Below are positions 40,201 to 46,300 of a DNA stretch of 64,000 bases, one piece after another. The notes under the pieces were generated by a model. It searched no databases. It worked only from the letters and a program-made list of their open reading frames with translations, and was not told the origin of the DNA. This DNA is from Owenia fusiformis (taxonomy: Eukaryota; Annelida; Polychaeta; Sabellida; Oweniidae), in assembly GCA_903813345.2 (NCBI GenBank), contig CAIIXF020000007.1, forward strand, positions 2,673,730 through 2,737,729, written 5' to 3'. Position 1 is the first letter of the stretch. Each line of letters opens with the position of its first letter. Made by a program: the position numbers and the translations under genes.

Positions 40201-42981
40201 CTTCACAAAACGAGCCAATATATTGAGCAATGACAAGACTCCTAGTGACAGTATACATGTATATCATCCTGTCGATTTACAATAGACAATTTACTTCCTT
40301 TTTTCTAGTAAATTGATGTTTCTTTAAGAGGCTCTTTAACACTTGCCTTTATACTCAAATCAATACAGTTTAACATGCAATATAATCCAGGAAAAACAGC
40401 AAATTGCTCTTCAATAATAAGTGGTTCAGAGTTACAATAGTCATTAGTGGTATATTGATTATGCTTCCAGAGACAGTTATTTCCACTTGTATTAGCAGAG
40501 GTGTGAAATTTTTCCCAAGGGTTTATAGAATAATTATAATGTTTCAATTTTGAATTCATCTATTTCATATAAAATATTTGTTCTTTTTCAGATAAATGGT
40601 ATTTAAATATTTCTAAAGTTATCAATTAGCATCTAATGTAATACATTTCATCAGAACATGTGGCATTGCATGTTAACGATCATACTGGATATATAGGGAA
40701 TAACCTGGGGCATGTTGTAAAAGTTCATGAATACTCAATAATTAATTATTTACAACCCCATTCCCAATGTTGTATTTATATATACAATTTATATAGTTTA
40801 TTTTCATAATCATGTCTTCAAATATTATTAACTTCCCTTCATTATGGAATTCAACGTCACATTCGCAATTTTCTAACAAGCAAAAATATTTTTCTAGAAT
40901 GAAAGAGCATTCTTTCCGAAACCTAATTTAGGGTTACTAAGGCTAAACTTGGTCTTTCTAAACAAGACTATGCCAGAATAGTCCCCGGAGAACAAATAAG
41001 CACTGTTGTATTATTAGTGATATCCTGAAAAGCTTTCTAAAGGCTGTATTTTGTCGTTGTCATAGTTTGGAACATGAAAGGTCTAACAGAGACCAATAAA
41101 GGAATGCACCTACCATTCCTCCCAGTTGTATCAGTCACTGATATTCAGACCCCATTAAAAAATTAAAAAGACTAACTGTAAGTTCATACTCCTATAAAAA
41201 CACTCAAGAAATCCTTTTAAGACTGTCAAATGTCTTCTTCTTGGGGATATCAATACTAATATGCAAGGACCTGGTGATTGCTGACCTCACTACAAAGAGA
41301 TCATGAACCGTGATAATTTGAAGCACTGATAGACGATTATGAAAACAATGAATTCATTTACATTTACTATTATGATTAAAAAAGTGAAGTTTGCAGAGCT
41401 TCATTTTTTAAAATATAATTAGTTGAAAATTGTATTCTTCCCCATGACATGATGCTCTCATATTAGAATCATGTTGATTTCTAAGACAAAGTTCAACATG
41501 AGAGCATATATCTATTAAATACGCAAATACTATGGTTTTGTGCAAGAAGGATTGGCTCCTAGTGTACCAACTGGATATTTAATCTCTGAGCAATTCGTTC
41601 AGTCCTCATCGTGCCTGAATACTTCTTAGGCAAGGAAGACAAGAACAAACTACTACTGAGAATGCCCAATTCTCTTGCGATAGTTCATTCAGTGTGTTCA
41701 AACAAACCGATGACAAAGATGCAAAAAGTTGATATTGTCTGACATTTTAACTGGCTATAAATTCATTTTAGAATTATGTAGATGTAATAAGACCAAAACT
41801 CACGATGCAAATTCTGAAGTGAAAAATGTCATTGGTTTAATTTTGAATTATGTTATCGCGACATACGACCACTCCATGTCAGTAAAAGATCGAGCGCGAA
41901 TGCTGGGAACCAATCTTCATTGAGTTTTGAGAGTATTTTTTTCTCAATGTTACGCAACTTTAGGGAGATTTTGGGATGATATCATTCGAATCCTACTATT
42001 TTTTCAGAAGACAGTGATCTCTGGGTTATACTCCTCTAGAGTTACTCGAGTCTCTAGCTTACAGCTAGACGTAACTTCATTGATTTCGTATGTACTCCAG
42101 AAAAGGTGCTACACGCATCTACACACACCTAGAACTCATTTTTAATAAATTTTAATCATATTTTTAAGAATTTTAATCATATTTAGGATGAAGCGTTGCT
42201 TGTCTGGATTTAGATATTTCAAAATTTCATTTCGGAGTTTGACACATGGTGAAATTTTCTCGCTGTAGCTTAAAATGGCTTCCGGTCTGGACGTGAATAA
42301 AATTTAAGATTATTCTCGCTTAAAGAAATCAATTATAACAATAGATTCAGACGGGGATGTGAGCTGATGTTCTTCAAATCTATACATAAAGGTATATTTC
42401 ATATTATTATGCCATATTTACTGTGTGAGTGACACAATGATTTACAATATTTATAATACTAAGGCAGCTCAATCTTCCTACTCAAAGCCGGAATATAGAG
42501 AAGGCTTTGGACCGAAGTAACTCTAGAGTATCATTTTTTCATTCGATAATGGCCAGAAACCCTGTAGAGGGTCCAAAACTTGGCCAAAGGACCTGACACA
42601 ACTTCTTGTGCCGGAAAGAGTACACTTGAGAGAACATAACAACTCCAGTGCAAACTTTTCTAATTTTTACAGCCAGTACAGGATATTCACCCCTGAAATA
42701 CGTATAACCCCCATTCTTAGTCCCTCCCAAGTTACATGACCACAGACAGTCACACTGTGTGTTTCAACGTAAAAAAAATAAAAACAAAACTTACCAAGAA
42801 CTCCAACAAGCGTTAAATATGGAATTCCGAGTTGTCTCCACTTTGAAATTTGACCAGTAGATGCATCTCCACTTCCTCGATCCTTCCGACGCGATGGTTT
42901 TACCTTCCCATTATTATTTGATGTACTTTTATTCCCATTTTCATGAGCCGCAGAATTTTGCTGCCGACGTTTTGCCGCCAT
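1210..42981 (-). CDS. DPY19L1: DPY19-like C-mannosyltransferase, complete, 20 coding exons (727 aa)
   Basis: Multi-pass ER membrane enzyme of the GT-C fold. Family knowledge: it uses dolichyl-phosphate-mannose to C-mannosylate tryptophan in WxxW motifs of thrombospondin-type repeats. Exons in order: 42795-42981, 37212-37236, 22256-22343, 9666-9803, 9416-9536, 8156-8249, 7598-7655, 7265-7356, 6643-6715, 6036-6227, 5776-5832, 5218-5298, 4783-4884, 4386-4457, 4038-4145, 3611-3730, 3053-3227, 2532-2631, 1833-1958, 1210-1384. All have GT-AG borders and phases that close to exactly 728 codons including TGA. Family landmarks read directly: [16 protein letters not shown] and [14 protein letters not shown] (first luminal loop), [26 protein letters not shown] then [49 protein letters not shown], and late [14 protein letters not shown] with KVYSMYSRK. 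The N-terminus is Arg/Lys/Asn-rich (cytosolic side). The start is the first ATG, in an AATATGGCGG context. [18 protein letters not shown] favours the L1 type. Exons 4 and 6 have tandemly duplicated acceptor regions. Confidence 0.93.
2868..3045. repeat. degraded pogo/Tigger-like MITE copy
   Basis: Contains the family signature of paired words: AACACCTCTTTAATCTGAAC, then CACCTCTCAATGTGAACAC. The same arrangement recurs at about 9180-9375 and, inverted and partial, at about 18965-19045. The ends resemble pogo-type terminal repeats of the CTCTCTAATCCGAACACC kind. It lies just downstream of DPY19L exon 17 (intron 17). Boundaries are approximate. Confidence 0.5.
8173..8946 (-). repeat. 86-bp x 9 tandem array duplicating the exon 6 acceptor of DPY19L
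   Basis: Nine head-to-tail 86-bp units start at 8173, 8259, 8345, 8431, 8517, 8603, 8689, 8775 and 8861; the array ends at 8946 where sequence diverges. On the minus strand each unit is 9 intronic bases ending in the acceptor (TTATTTCAG) plus the first 77 bases of exon 6. Only the unit at 8173-8258 is followed by the remaining exon bases and the donor (exon 8156-8249). Units differ by a few substitutions (for example CATGCTCTATA versus CGTGCTCGATA, and one unit with GATCACC). The coding words for Phe-Phe-Leu of each unit form the pyrimidine tract of the next unit's acceptor. From any upstream acceptor, the frame meets TAG at the next junction. Confidence 0.97.
9180..9375. repeat. pogo/Tigger-like MITE with matching ends
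   Basis: The left end reads GAACAACTCTCTAATCCGAA and the right end GGTGTTCGGATTAGAGAGGT, forming inverted termini. Internal words CACAATGTGAACACC and AATGTGAACACCTGC are shared with the copies near 2.9 kb and 19.0 kb. No open frame. It lies in DPY19L intron 5, between exons 5 and 6. Pogo-type assignment is from the terminal sequence type only. Confidence 0.6.
9781..10002 (-). repeat. 56-bp x 4 tandem array duplicating the exon 4 acceptor of DPY19L
   Basis: Units start at 9781, 9837, 9893 and 9949; the last is diverged. Each carries, on the minus strand, the 3' splice site (GTTGCAG) followed by the first 23 bases of exon 4. Only the first unit is joined to the rest of the exon (9666-9803). 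The unit length is not a multiple of three, so using an upstream acceptor shifts frame and soon meets a stop. It is independent of the 86-bp array 0.8 kb away. Confidence 0.95.
10003..12029. other. intron 3 sequence without recognised feature
   Basis: AT-rich intronic DNA of the DPY19L gene. No open frame resembling a protein and no clear repeat boundary were recognised here, apart from a short (AT)n run near 11980. Confidence 0.5.
12030..12255 (-). mobile_element. tRNA-derived SINE, copy 1
   Basis: On the minus strand a tRNA-like head includes a B-box-like GGTTCAAACCC. It is followed by a body shared with the copy at 55.3 kb: the plus strand has TTTATCCTGGCTAGAACCA and CCTTTTATCGAGTTAG in both. 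The shared central block is better conserved than the flanks, as in SINE families with a conserved central domain. The head is not a functional tRNA, as no cloverleaf can be completed. It lies in intron 3 of DPY19L. Confidence 0.6.
13134..13280. repeat. DIRS left inverted terminal repeat (147 bp)
   Basis: Begins CCCACCTCTCAATTATATGCC (first 20 shown as CCCACCTCTCAATTATATGC) and ends CGTCCTCAATTTCCC. It is the exact reverse complement of 18501-18647 as far as can be read. A non-repeated extension (13092-13133) precedes it and is copied in inverted form in the internal complementary region. Confidence 0.95.
13325..13417. repeat. DIRS internal complementary region
   Basis: Bases 13325-13380 are the reverse complement of the element's left terminus (13092-13147). 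Bases 13381-13417 are the reverse complement of its right terminus (about 18626-18662). The two halves abut exactly. In the DIRS1 model this region templates the junction that circularises the cDNA (established knowledge). The abutting point defines the element's ends as given here. Confidence 0.93.
13561..14700 (-). pseudogene. DIRS tyrosine recombinase, split by a one-base frame break
   Basis: The catalytic part is an open frame at 13561-14349 (262 codons): catalytic Arg in SGKRRSDIH (residues 68-69), H200-x-x-R203, W226/H229 and the nucleophile Tyr236 in SFYLRD, giving a complete R-H-R-H/W-Y set. The N-terminal core-binding part ([27 protein letters not shown]) lies upstream in the overlapping frame that ends with a TGA near 14346. 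The two frames cross at an A5 run at about 14378-14382, so one base appears lost, or a -1 frameshift is used, or the assembly mis-called the homopolymer. The N-terminus overlaps the end of the RT ORF in another frame, so its start is uncertain. Confidence 0.85.
14459..16540 (-). CDS. DIRS reverse transcriptase / RNase H polyprotein
   Basis: The open frame runs from 16753, but its first about 70 codons are a Thr-rich read of the (AAC)n tract. The Met at 16540 (MSQPRLPPF) is the more likely start, 17 bases after the gag stop. RT motifs: [13 protein letters not shown] (catalytic Asp, about residue 222 of the long frame), [12 protein letters not shown] and the catalytic YLDDWL box (about 286). 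RNase H follows with [20 protein letters not shown] and [17 protein letters not shown] further conserved DIRS-type C-terminal segment follows ([40 protein letters not shown]), positioned where DIRS elements carry a putative methyltransferase-like domain. It ends in the [13 protein letters not shown] region, overlapping the recombinase frame. No internal stops. Confidence 0.93.
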   Translation of the reverse strand: MSQPRLPPFSPMSQLGPVGGRIQLHLKNWELITKDQWILNVIKHGYMPQLVNNPPLTKNFNNFESASKTKALLLQNIVDLLIQKQAVEETDYNTPGHYSIIFLRQKPNGDYRPIIDLSLLNKHIICPKFKMETSAKISNSLQKGEWATSIDYRDAYYHIPIAKPFRKFLRFVINNKVYQFKTLPFGMSTSPYVFTRVTLAIGAFLHFQGILTHQYLDDWLIRAPSAQQCQIWTQTVLSVTEKLGFVINREKSELIPTQIFKYIGTQYNLILGLTYPPQDRIQKILDIAQLFTNTLSQPTRQWMKLLGLLASAEKNIPWGRLYMRPIQQCLASQMSPTKSLETPIYINQEVINTLKWWMDEQNLLMGQPLGMFVPDHTIFTDASETMWGAHMDSVEINGFWSPSEMRNHINWLELAAVLKVLHKLNHLLAPQANILVCLDNTTALSYINKQGGTKSKSLLTLSQEILIWCKNHQINIRAQHIAGSLNRRADALSRDRIVNTEWSLLPQIVKRLWQIWETPQLDLMATCHNNKLPLYVSPVPDQNSWGTDAMSIPWDNLNFYIFPPTSMIDKVLTKMRTHNCEAIMIAPKWPNQPWFTQILELLTDYPRTLPVSQKLLKMPKTSMFHQTPEIFALHACRLSTTPSKNKAFLQKCLFESQNHQGGNPQINSMIPGGTPSLFGVMNGIQIHAKQIFL
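16557..18449 (-). CDS. DIRS ORF1, gag-like protein
   Basis: The open frame extends to 18530, but that upstream Met lies inside the terminal repeat. The Met at 18449 ([11 protein letters not shown]) is the first outside it and is preferred. The product is about 630 residues with no strong enzymatic motif: a polar Gln/Asn/Ser-rich N-terminus, a basic stretch ([14 protein letters not shown]), a more ordered middle ([33 protein letters not shown]) and an Asn/Arg-rich low-complexity tail (about 16570-16720) likely to bind nucleic acid. Position before RT marks it as the gag-equivalent ORF1. It ends 16 bases before the likely RT start. Confidence 0.85.
   Translation of the reverse strand: MENNKSSVVKDINLNSTMNYNVNEQLEDGQIPDFSSQLQRDSSNLLQGNIFSGEENPTPGSMPSHTITSGIDIDNNINSDFMNRGLIPPGNEGHDMNSQGKDLTCQSNFNPTLDTRDSGLTSLPGTEVQDTSNFQHQHPTTGRDFIQSNSLNSIGFRATNTLPSKRFSKSQQQQHSELRTYQNQQPGLASSISPDMVQDIIKGLTPTLELLVANKQLDVELLGETTNRSRSAKRREVQRAKKRTVSPSSLQYVSPDRASSPKRARSDHPYSEVDSPVTSPAHMRRDSNNPEDSDSSNSDNDHDLICWKNCVKLIKNAFPSHFKTTTDYNTETQTENRPLGLQTLGKKSTSSDTTKGLPIGPSVLQNFANINQELANKKNMNDTNFLLRPKRSFTSLKEDEHFYKKSILNGTTKELVPHSMKLSDLASTSYQLPAKHHKLLEESARAPLRHLSHTEWILGTTGKIIAENFPENEDLVNLITTASTMVNKATRDTISNVTNVILTQRDRVSSKFRKSDAEALRNLPIDTKFLFPEEDLKNICEGSDKSKTSKALQDLASNWKNRKQNYDKSSNNNSNRSSNQHSNFNRNNFNNNNNNNRNNNRNNNRGNFSDRSTSTKSNNNNNKSGFKKRK
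18501..18647. repeat. DIRS right inverted terminal repeat (147 bp)
   Basis: Exact inverted copy of 13134-13280 by reading. A short right extension (to about 18662) is matched by the second half of the internal complementary region. ORF1 transcription presumably initiates in or near this repeat (inference). Confidence 0.95.
18965..19045. repeat. partial pogo-like MITE copy
   Basis: Contains TGTTCACATTGAGAGGTGTT followed by CGGAATGCTTCATTGTA, an inverted fragment of the family seen at 2.9 and 9.2 kb. Truncated; boundaries approximate. Confidence 0.45.
20174..20335. repeat. foldback/hairpin repeat, about 68-bp arms
   Basis: The arm at about 20174-20243 (GGAATAAATAATGATAGGCC ...) is repeated in inverted orientation at about 20260-20335 (... 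GGCCTATCATTATTTATTCC) with few mismatches and a short loop near 20250. No open frame. Immediately right lies a dispersed repeat (about 20330-20750) containing GCTATGCTGCATTCTGATTG, which is also found at 57.98 kb. Confidence 0.85.
20640..20750. repeat. dispersed repeat, unoccupied copy of the 55.6/58.0 kb site
   Basis: Contains CTATGGAGAATTAGAGAACG and GCTATGCTGCATTCTGATTG, ending near GAGCACGGTCATGTTTGAAT. The same repeat at 55.63 and 57.97-58.05 kb is interrupted at the TA of GAATTAGAGAA by a mariner-like element. This copy therefore shows the empty site. Confidence 0.75.
21755..21990. repeat. dispersed repeat of the 'GGCCATCTTGAAAA' family
   Basis: Runs from AGCAACTCCACGGAGTAGCA through TGGCCATCTTGAAAATTTC to a tail of the TGGACAAACAGAAGGC type. 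Related copies lie at about 37.5-38.65 kb and 53.29-53.99 kb in the same orientation. No coding capacity; class unknown. Confidence 0.6.
22400..27834. other. intron 2 sequence without recognised feature
   Basis: Roughly 5.4 kb of AT-rich intronic DNA of the DPY19L gene. Only short chance open frames are present. No protein-like exon, structured RNA or well-bounded repeat was recognised. Confidence 0.5.
27835..28015. repeat. short repeat with GCTCCCCCCCTGG ends, palindromic
   Basis: The left end has CATAGCCAGAGGGGGAGC followed by GGAAGCTCCCCCCCCTGG; the right end has AGCTCCCCCCCTGGTAAA then ATGGCTACAGGC. The GC-rich ends stand out against AT-rich surroundings. Similar in plan to the repeat at 29.26 kb. 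Confidence 0.5.
28935..29060. repeat. about 120-bp dispersed repeat ('CCATCCACAAAAAA' family), copy
   Basis: Contains TGCAAAATGTCATCACCTGC, CATTTGTTACAGATGCC and AACACCATCCACAAAAAAAT. The same ordered words occur near 1690-1805, 32065-32150, 36680-36800 and 51565-51680. No tRNA-like promoter was recognised. Confidence 0.65.
29256..29412. repeat. MITE-like repeat with AGGCCCGTAGCCAGG termini
   Basis: The left terminus AGGCCCGTAGCCAGG and right terminus CCTGGCTACGGACCT form imperfect inverted repeats around a core of about 130 bp with GGCGAACCCCCCTCCTGGCC. Related GTAGCCAGGA words occur at 56.58 and 56.85 kb inside the large foldback element. No coding capacity. Confidence 0.6.
29937..30817. 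mobile_element. mariner-like non-autonomous element (881 bp, TA target)
   Basis: The left end CGAGGGTTGTCCCAGAAGTA and right end (inverted) CGAGGGTTGTCCCAAGTAAT form terminal inverted repeats of roughly 40 bp. The element is flanked by TA on both sides (29935-29936 and 30818-30819), as for Tc1/mariner. No transposase frame survives. It contains a palindromic GTTGCTATAGCAAC (30087-30100) resembling an RFX X-box. It lies in DPY19L intron 2. Confidence 0.88.
30830..32040. other. intron 2 sequence without recognised feature
   Basis: AT-rich intronic DNA; no protein-like frame, RNA gene or clear repeat recognised. Confidence 0.45.
32620..33415 (+). pseudogene. unrecognised degenerate coding-like segment with internal duplication
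   Basis: Two open stretches (32624-32884 and 33002-33412) share a duplicated motif: [16 protein letters not shown]...GYNVPND in the first and [20 protein letters not shown]...GYNIPND in the second. The second also has [18 protein letters not shown], faintly like a LINE endonuclease GDFN motif. The product is not recognised. It lies antisense in intron 2 of DPY19L and may be decayed mobile-element DNA or chance. Confidence 0.3.
33655..34400. repeat. compound direct and inverted repeat cluster
   Basis: A unit of about 128 bp (GATGAGGTTTCAGAGACATA ... CCGGGAATTTATTCC ... GTCACGCTCCAACG) at about 33720-33848 is repeated at about 33851-33975. A hairpin follows at about 34193-34303: GGAAATATCCCTTGGGATAT pairs with ATATCCCTCGGGATATTCCC around a loop of TTGGTCCCTTCGGTCCC. 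A related copy lies at 34616-34765. No coding capacity is claimed. Confidence 0.75.
34616..34770. repeat. second copy of the 34.2-kb hairpin repeat
   Basis: Starts CCTATTATTTCAAACCTCAT, followed by a shortened hairpin with ATATCCCTCGGGATATTCCC, like 34140-34320. It lies immediately before a mariner-like element. Confidence 0.75.
34824..36471. mobile_element. mariner-like element (1648 bp, about 120-bp inverted ends) with a nested insert
   Basis: Both ends begin CGAGGGTTGATCATAAAGTT and remain similar over about 120 bp. TA flanks both sides (34822-34823 and 36472-36473). No mariner transposase frame is visible. A separate TTAA-flanked element (35196-35888) is inserted inside. Near its right side is GTTACTATGGCAAC (36307-36320), an X-box-like palindrome also present in the mariner-like element at 30 kb. 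Confidence 0.88.
35196..35888. mobile_element. piggyBac-like non-autonomous element nested in a mariner-like element
   Basis: Flanked by TTAA at 35192-35195 and 35889-35892. Terminal inverted repeats are CCTTTAGCGTGCTGCC on the left and CCTTTACCATGCTGCC (inverted) on the right. The left end is locally GC-rich with paired GCCGGCGGACTCGTCCGCCG. A short acidic open stretch from 35455 ([18 protein letters not shown]) soon ends in a stop; it may be a transposase N-terminal remnant (inference). Confidence 0.8.
36680..36800. repeat. about 120-bp dispersed repeat ('CCATCCACAAAAAA' family), copy
   Basis: Contains CATGCAAAATATCACTACCT, GCCATTTGTTACAGACTCC and CACAAAAAAAATTGGAGAC, in the order seen in the copies at 28.9 and 51.6 kb. 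Confidence 0.6.
37500..38650. repeat. 'GGCCATTTTGAAAAATGGCC' family copy split by a 390-bp palindrome
   Basis: Starts with AGCAAATCCCATCGAACAGC and ends with TATCCCTTCGAACTTCATTT. Segments 37647-37740 and 38188-38283 (AGACAGTGTGCCATGCTTAT ...) are near-identical direct repeats on either side of a palindrome at about 37737-38126. The body is rich in GCCATTTT/AAAATGGC. No coding frame. Confidence 0.75.
37737..38126. repeat. near-perfect palindrome, arms about 190 bp, almost no spacer
   Basis: The left arm reads TTTGACCTACCGGATGTTTG and the right arm ends CAAACATCCGGTAGGTCAAA. The centre is near 37933 (CAGCTGTTAGAAGGACTTCT). Arms differ at scattered positions. It could form a cruciform or hairpin transcript. 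No terminal features of a known transposon class were identified. Confidence 0.88.
39281..39911. mobile_element. foldback element with about 200-bp inverted arms
   Basis: Left AGGGTGAGCCAAAAAAACAA and right (inverted) AGGGTGGGCCAAAAAACCAA. The arms continue through AACCATGCCATGTATT and TTAAAATTGACACCAGGGGT on both sides. TA-rich flanks fit a Tc1/mariner-type target, but the exact duplication is unclear. No transposase frame. It lies in DPY19L intron 1. Confidence 0.85.
39920..42018. other. intron 1 sequence without recognised feature
   Basis: AT-rich intronic DNA of the DPY19L gene; only short chance open frames and no recognisable repeat boundary. Confidence 0.45.
42119..42530. repeat. about 410-bp dispersed repeat, copy 1
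   Basis: Shares GAAGCGTTGCTTGTCTGGAT, AGATATTTCAAAATTT, ACATAAAGGTAT and GGAATATAGAGAAGGCTTTG, in the same order, with 60380-60785. TACTCCTCTAGAGTTACTCG near 42030 and AAGTAACTCTAGAGTATC near 42515 may be its inverted ends. Class unknown. Confidence 0.65.
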
Positions 42982-43369
42982 ATTGATTTGAGTGACGATC
43001 GGCTGTTTCCGTAACCCGTGTAAACAAATACATAAAAATACAGATATAAACTAAATATTCTGCTAAAATACAATTTTAGTGTATTTTTTAACTTTATTAC
43101 TACTTTTATGGATAAAATAACGATTGCTCGTAGTTATTTTATTTCCGTAAATTTTGAAACAATTACGAGAACTTCCTTATATGGCTAATTGGATCGGTCT
43201 CCAATAGTGACCGGATAGTTTATGTATGGCCGACTTGCAAGGTGGAAGTGACTTTTAGAAGTTTGTGAATAAAAGTTAATATTATCGTAATCTAGAGGTA
43301 AAAAGTTACAAAGACTGGACAATATTTAACTCAACAGTCAGAAGGAGTTTATAAGAGCACAAAGTAAAG
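42982..43369. promoter_or_regulatory. shared head-to-head promoter interval
   Basis: 388 bp separate the DPY19L start codon (minus) from the start codon of the sperm-protein-like gene (plus). Both 5' UTRs and core promoters must fit here unless non-coding first exons exist. No TATA box is clear. ETS-like GGAAGTGAC (43243-43251) and a reverse ACTTCCTT (about 43169) are present, as in many bidirectional promoters. This is inference from spacing. Confidence 0.55.
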
Positions 43370-46300
43370 ATGTCAGCCATGACAGCGGCACGTATAGGGG
43401 GTACAGAGGCAGTTGCCCAAAATACCATGTTATCTGATTCTGTATGGAGAACAAGACCACACTTCTCAACTTATCTCACAACTGATGTTAATGCTGGAGC
43501 AAACACTGTTGAACAAATTGAACATAATAGACGTCAACGACATATGAAATTCCCCAAATTAAGTGGACGTGGAGATGTGGACTCTTTTCAAAAACCTGGA
43601 AACACTGCTTTTATCAAATTCAATGATATTGGTGATCACAGATCTACCGCTCCTTTGAGGAGTTTTGACAATATAGTAGACCCAGTGTCTGGGTTTGTAG
43701 CAGTCGCTGCTGAACTTGACAGAAACACAGGTCGTTTAAAAATGGCTCCAATGGGCCAGATTCCAGATACACCTCAAACATCTACTCCACAGACTACAAA
43801 CTCTATACGTAAAAACATGACGGCTGCTCCTCGTGAGACTCAAAGGTTAACTGTAAGTGAACCTGGACCCCCATCAACCTGGAACAGTAGGAGTGTATCT
43901 GACGCTTCAATTAGGGCTTCCCTAGGAGGTAACTACATATATTAAGAAGTCAATAAATCATGCTATACTTAATTATTACAAGATATATGACTACCGTACA
44001 TCCATAACTGATTGACAACAATGATGGAAAAGTGCAAATTAGAAATGTGAGAATTTTGTAAAAATGTGAAAATTATTTCATTATATTGCGTGGCACATAA
44101 AATCCAATAATATAAACTTGTTTAAAAACATCTTCTAGCATCTTTTGAAATATCAATACAATCATGAATATGTGTGTCTGAATGTATTGTATTATATGAT
44201 AATAATAAAAATGAATGAGATGAAACAATGAATAATTAAAACCATCTATCCCGTTGCTCTATAGTATTAGATGCAAGATAGATGTCATGTTGACATTCCC
44301 CATAAATTTATAACTCAATAGCTACGTGCATACTATACAAGATAAAATCAGATTGGGGTTTACGCTTTGATTTATTACCAGAGAACTTTTCAAATATATT
44401 TTGCACGATACTGTGTCATATTAATGGAGTTGTAGCAAAGGTTAGGGGAAAAAAATCAATTCATATGAGACAAAACACAAACATTTATATGCATGCCACT
44501 GCTTTCTATTACCAGATAAAACACATTGCTACTGAGCAAAGCAGAAATTAATGGTAAATTGCTCATCAGGATTCTGATGTTGTTCATTTAGCAATGGGAC
44601 GATATTCATAGTCATTGAAGCTGAAAATTAAGTTTGTGGAACAATTCATAATTCGGCTGTTATGCATTGATTGTATTTGCATGTAATGGATAGAAGATTT
44701 GAAAAGTGTCTTTAGCATATTATAGATCACTTTACTATTTTAAATTGCTATTACCAAGCTGTTAAGGTAGACATCTATAATATGTTATGTATCTTTATTG
44801 CCTCCTAATATTGGAGAGTACATACTTTTGATATATTACAATGATAATAAATGACAAAAATAAAACATATTATGCACTATATACAAATGCGTTTGAATAT
44901 AATAGTGCGATCAGATCATCTCAGTCAGATGAGATAGAAAAAACAAACCAAAACAATCATAATTTTAATGCCTGTATTTATTATACATGTACTGATAAGT
45001 GTTTAATGCTGTAATTTTAGACATTCAGGAGTTAATTGAAATTAGCTGAGTAAAATTGGAAAACAGTAAAATACTTAAACGTGTACATGTAATGTATAGT
45101 GTGTAAATAATGTATGCTCATGTGGCATTAATCAATCATTTCTATCATATTTCAGGCTGGACCAGTGATGTTGATCCAAGGAAAGCTGAGAAGGAGAAGA
45201 ACTCTAAACCCAAGACAGCAGATACACAATGGAGGGATAACTTAGCATTGAAATATTCGTATACACCTTCAACACAGAGGTAAGTTGTTGACACTTCACT
45301 CCTCGGATATCATATCCTGCATACATTTTCGATTGTATTATTTCAATACTTTGTATTATGCATCCATTAAAATATTTCATATGAACAGATATTTGTAATA
45401 CCATATTTTTACTTTGATAAATTATTTTTTTCGGATATCATTGCCTGAAGGTATAATTGATTTATACTTCCTATTATAGGGCATATGAGGAAGTACCATG
45501 GGATAACGTCCTCCCACCAAAACAATGGCCAGCTACCTCCACACTTGAAGAGCGACCAGATATGATTTCTCAGAGGTTTGCAACAAAACGCTATGACTCA
45601 GAAGCTAACAAATGGCAAGGCATCGGTCGATCATGGGATTGGTTTCAAACGAGAAAAGGACATTACAAACATGGCCCTAATCAAATTGTATTGTAAGTAT
45701 TATTTAAGAACCTAAAGGAATGTTACCATTTTTGTATAATGATAAAGCAAATGAATACTATCATTGTTGCACGATGATAATAATGTTTTGCATTGTTCTA
45801 GATTTTTTTGAATCATCAGAAATACAATTTTAAAGCCACCTTATTTCAATCAGATTGTGTCATATTGTATTTCTTATAAAAATCTTTTTACAGTTGCAGT
45901 CCTTGTCCAAGGCAAAAGCAGATTCCACTTTATGGGTAAGTCCTGTTCACATTAATAGTTAGACCCTCATTTAGCAACATTAGAAACCCATTTAGCATCA
46001 TTGTAGTCTAGTCAATTGAAAACCTGTTTCATTATTCAGTGTTTAGTTCATAATATTACAAAACAGACTGCATGAAACTGGATTACTGTAGATACGCTTA
46101 TTTTGACGCTACTTAATTTGGTGTTAATAGGATATTTTCTGTATTTCTTTTGGAATAATGTAGAATTGATGACATTGATGAAAAGGGGCCCCTGGAGTTT
46201 AATTTCTGAAGTGTTTTTGAAAAAAATTCCAAACTGAAATTTGACGGATTTTTGATTTGACTGATTTTGTGAATCCGCCAATCCGTCAAATTAAAACAGG

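Noticed and set aside
42982-43369. Convincing RFX X-box in the shared promoter
   Set aside because: Only a weak partial match (GTTTCCGTAAC near 43006) is present; not enough to claim a site.
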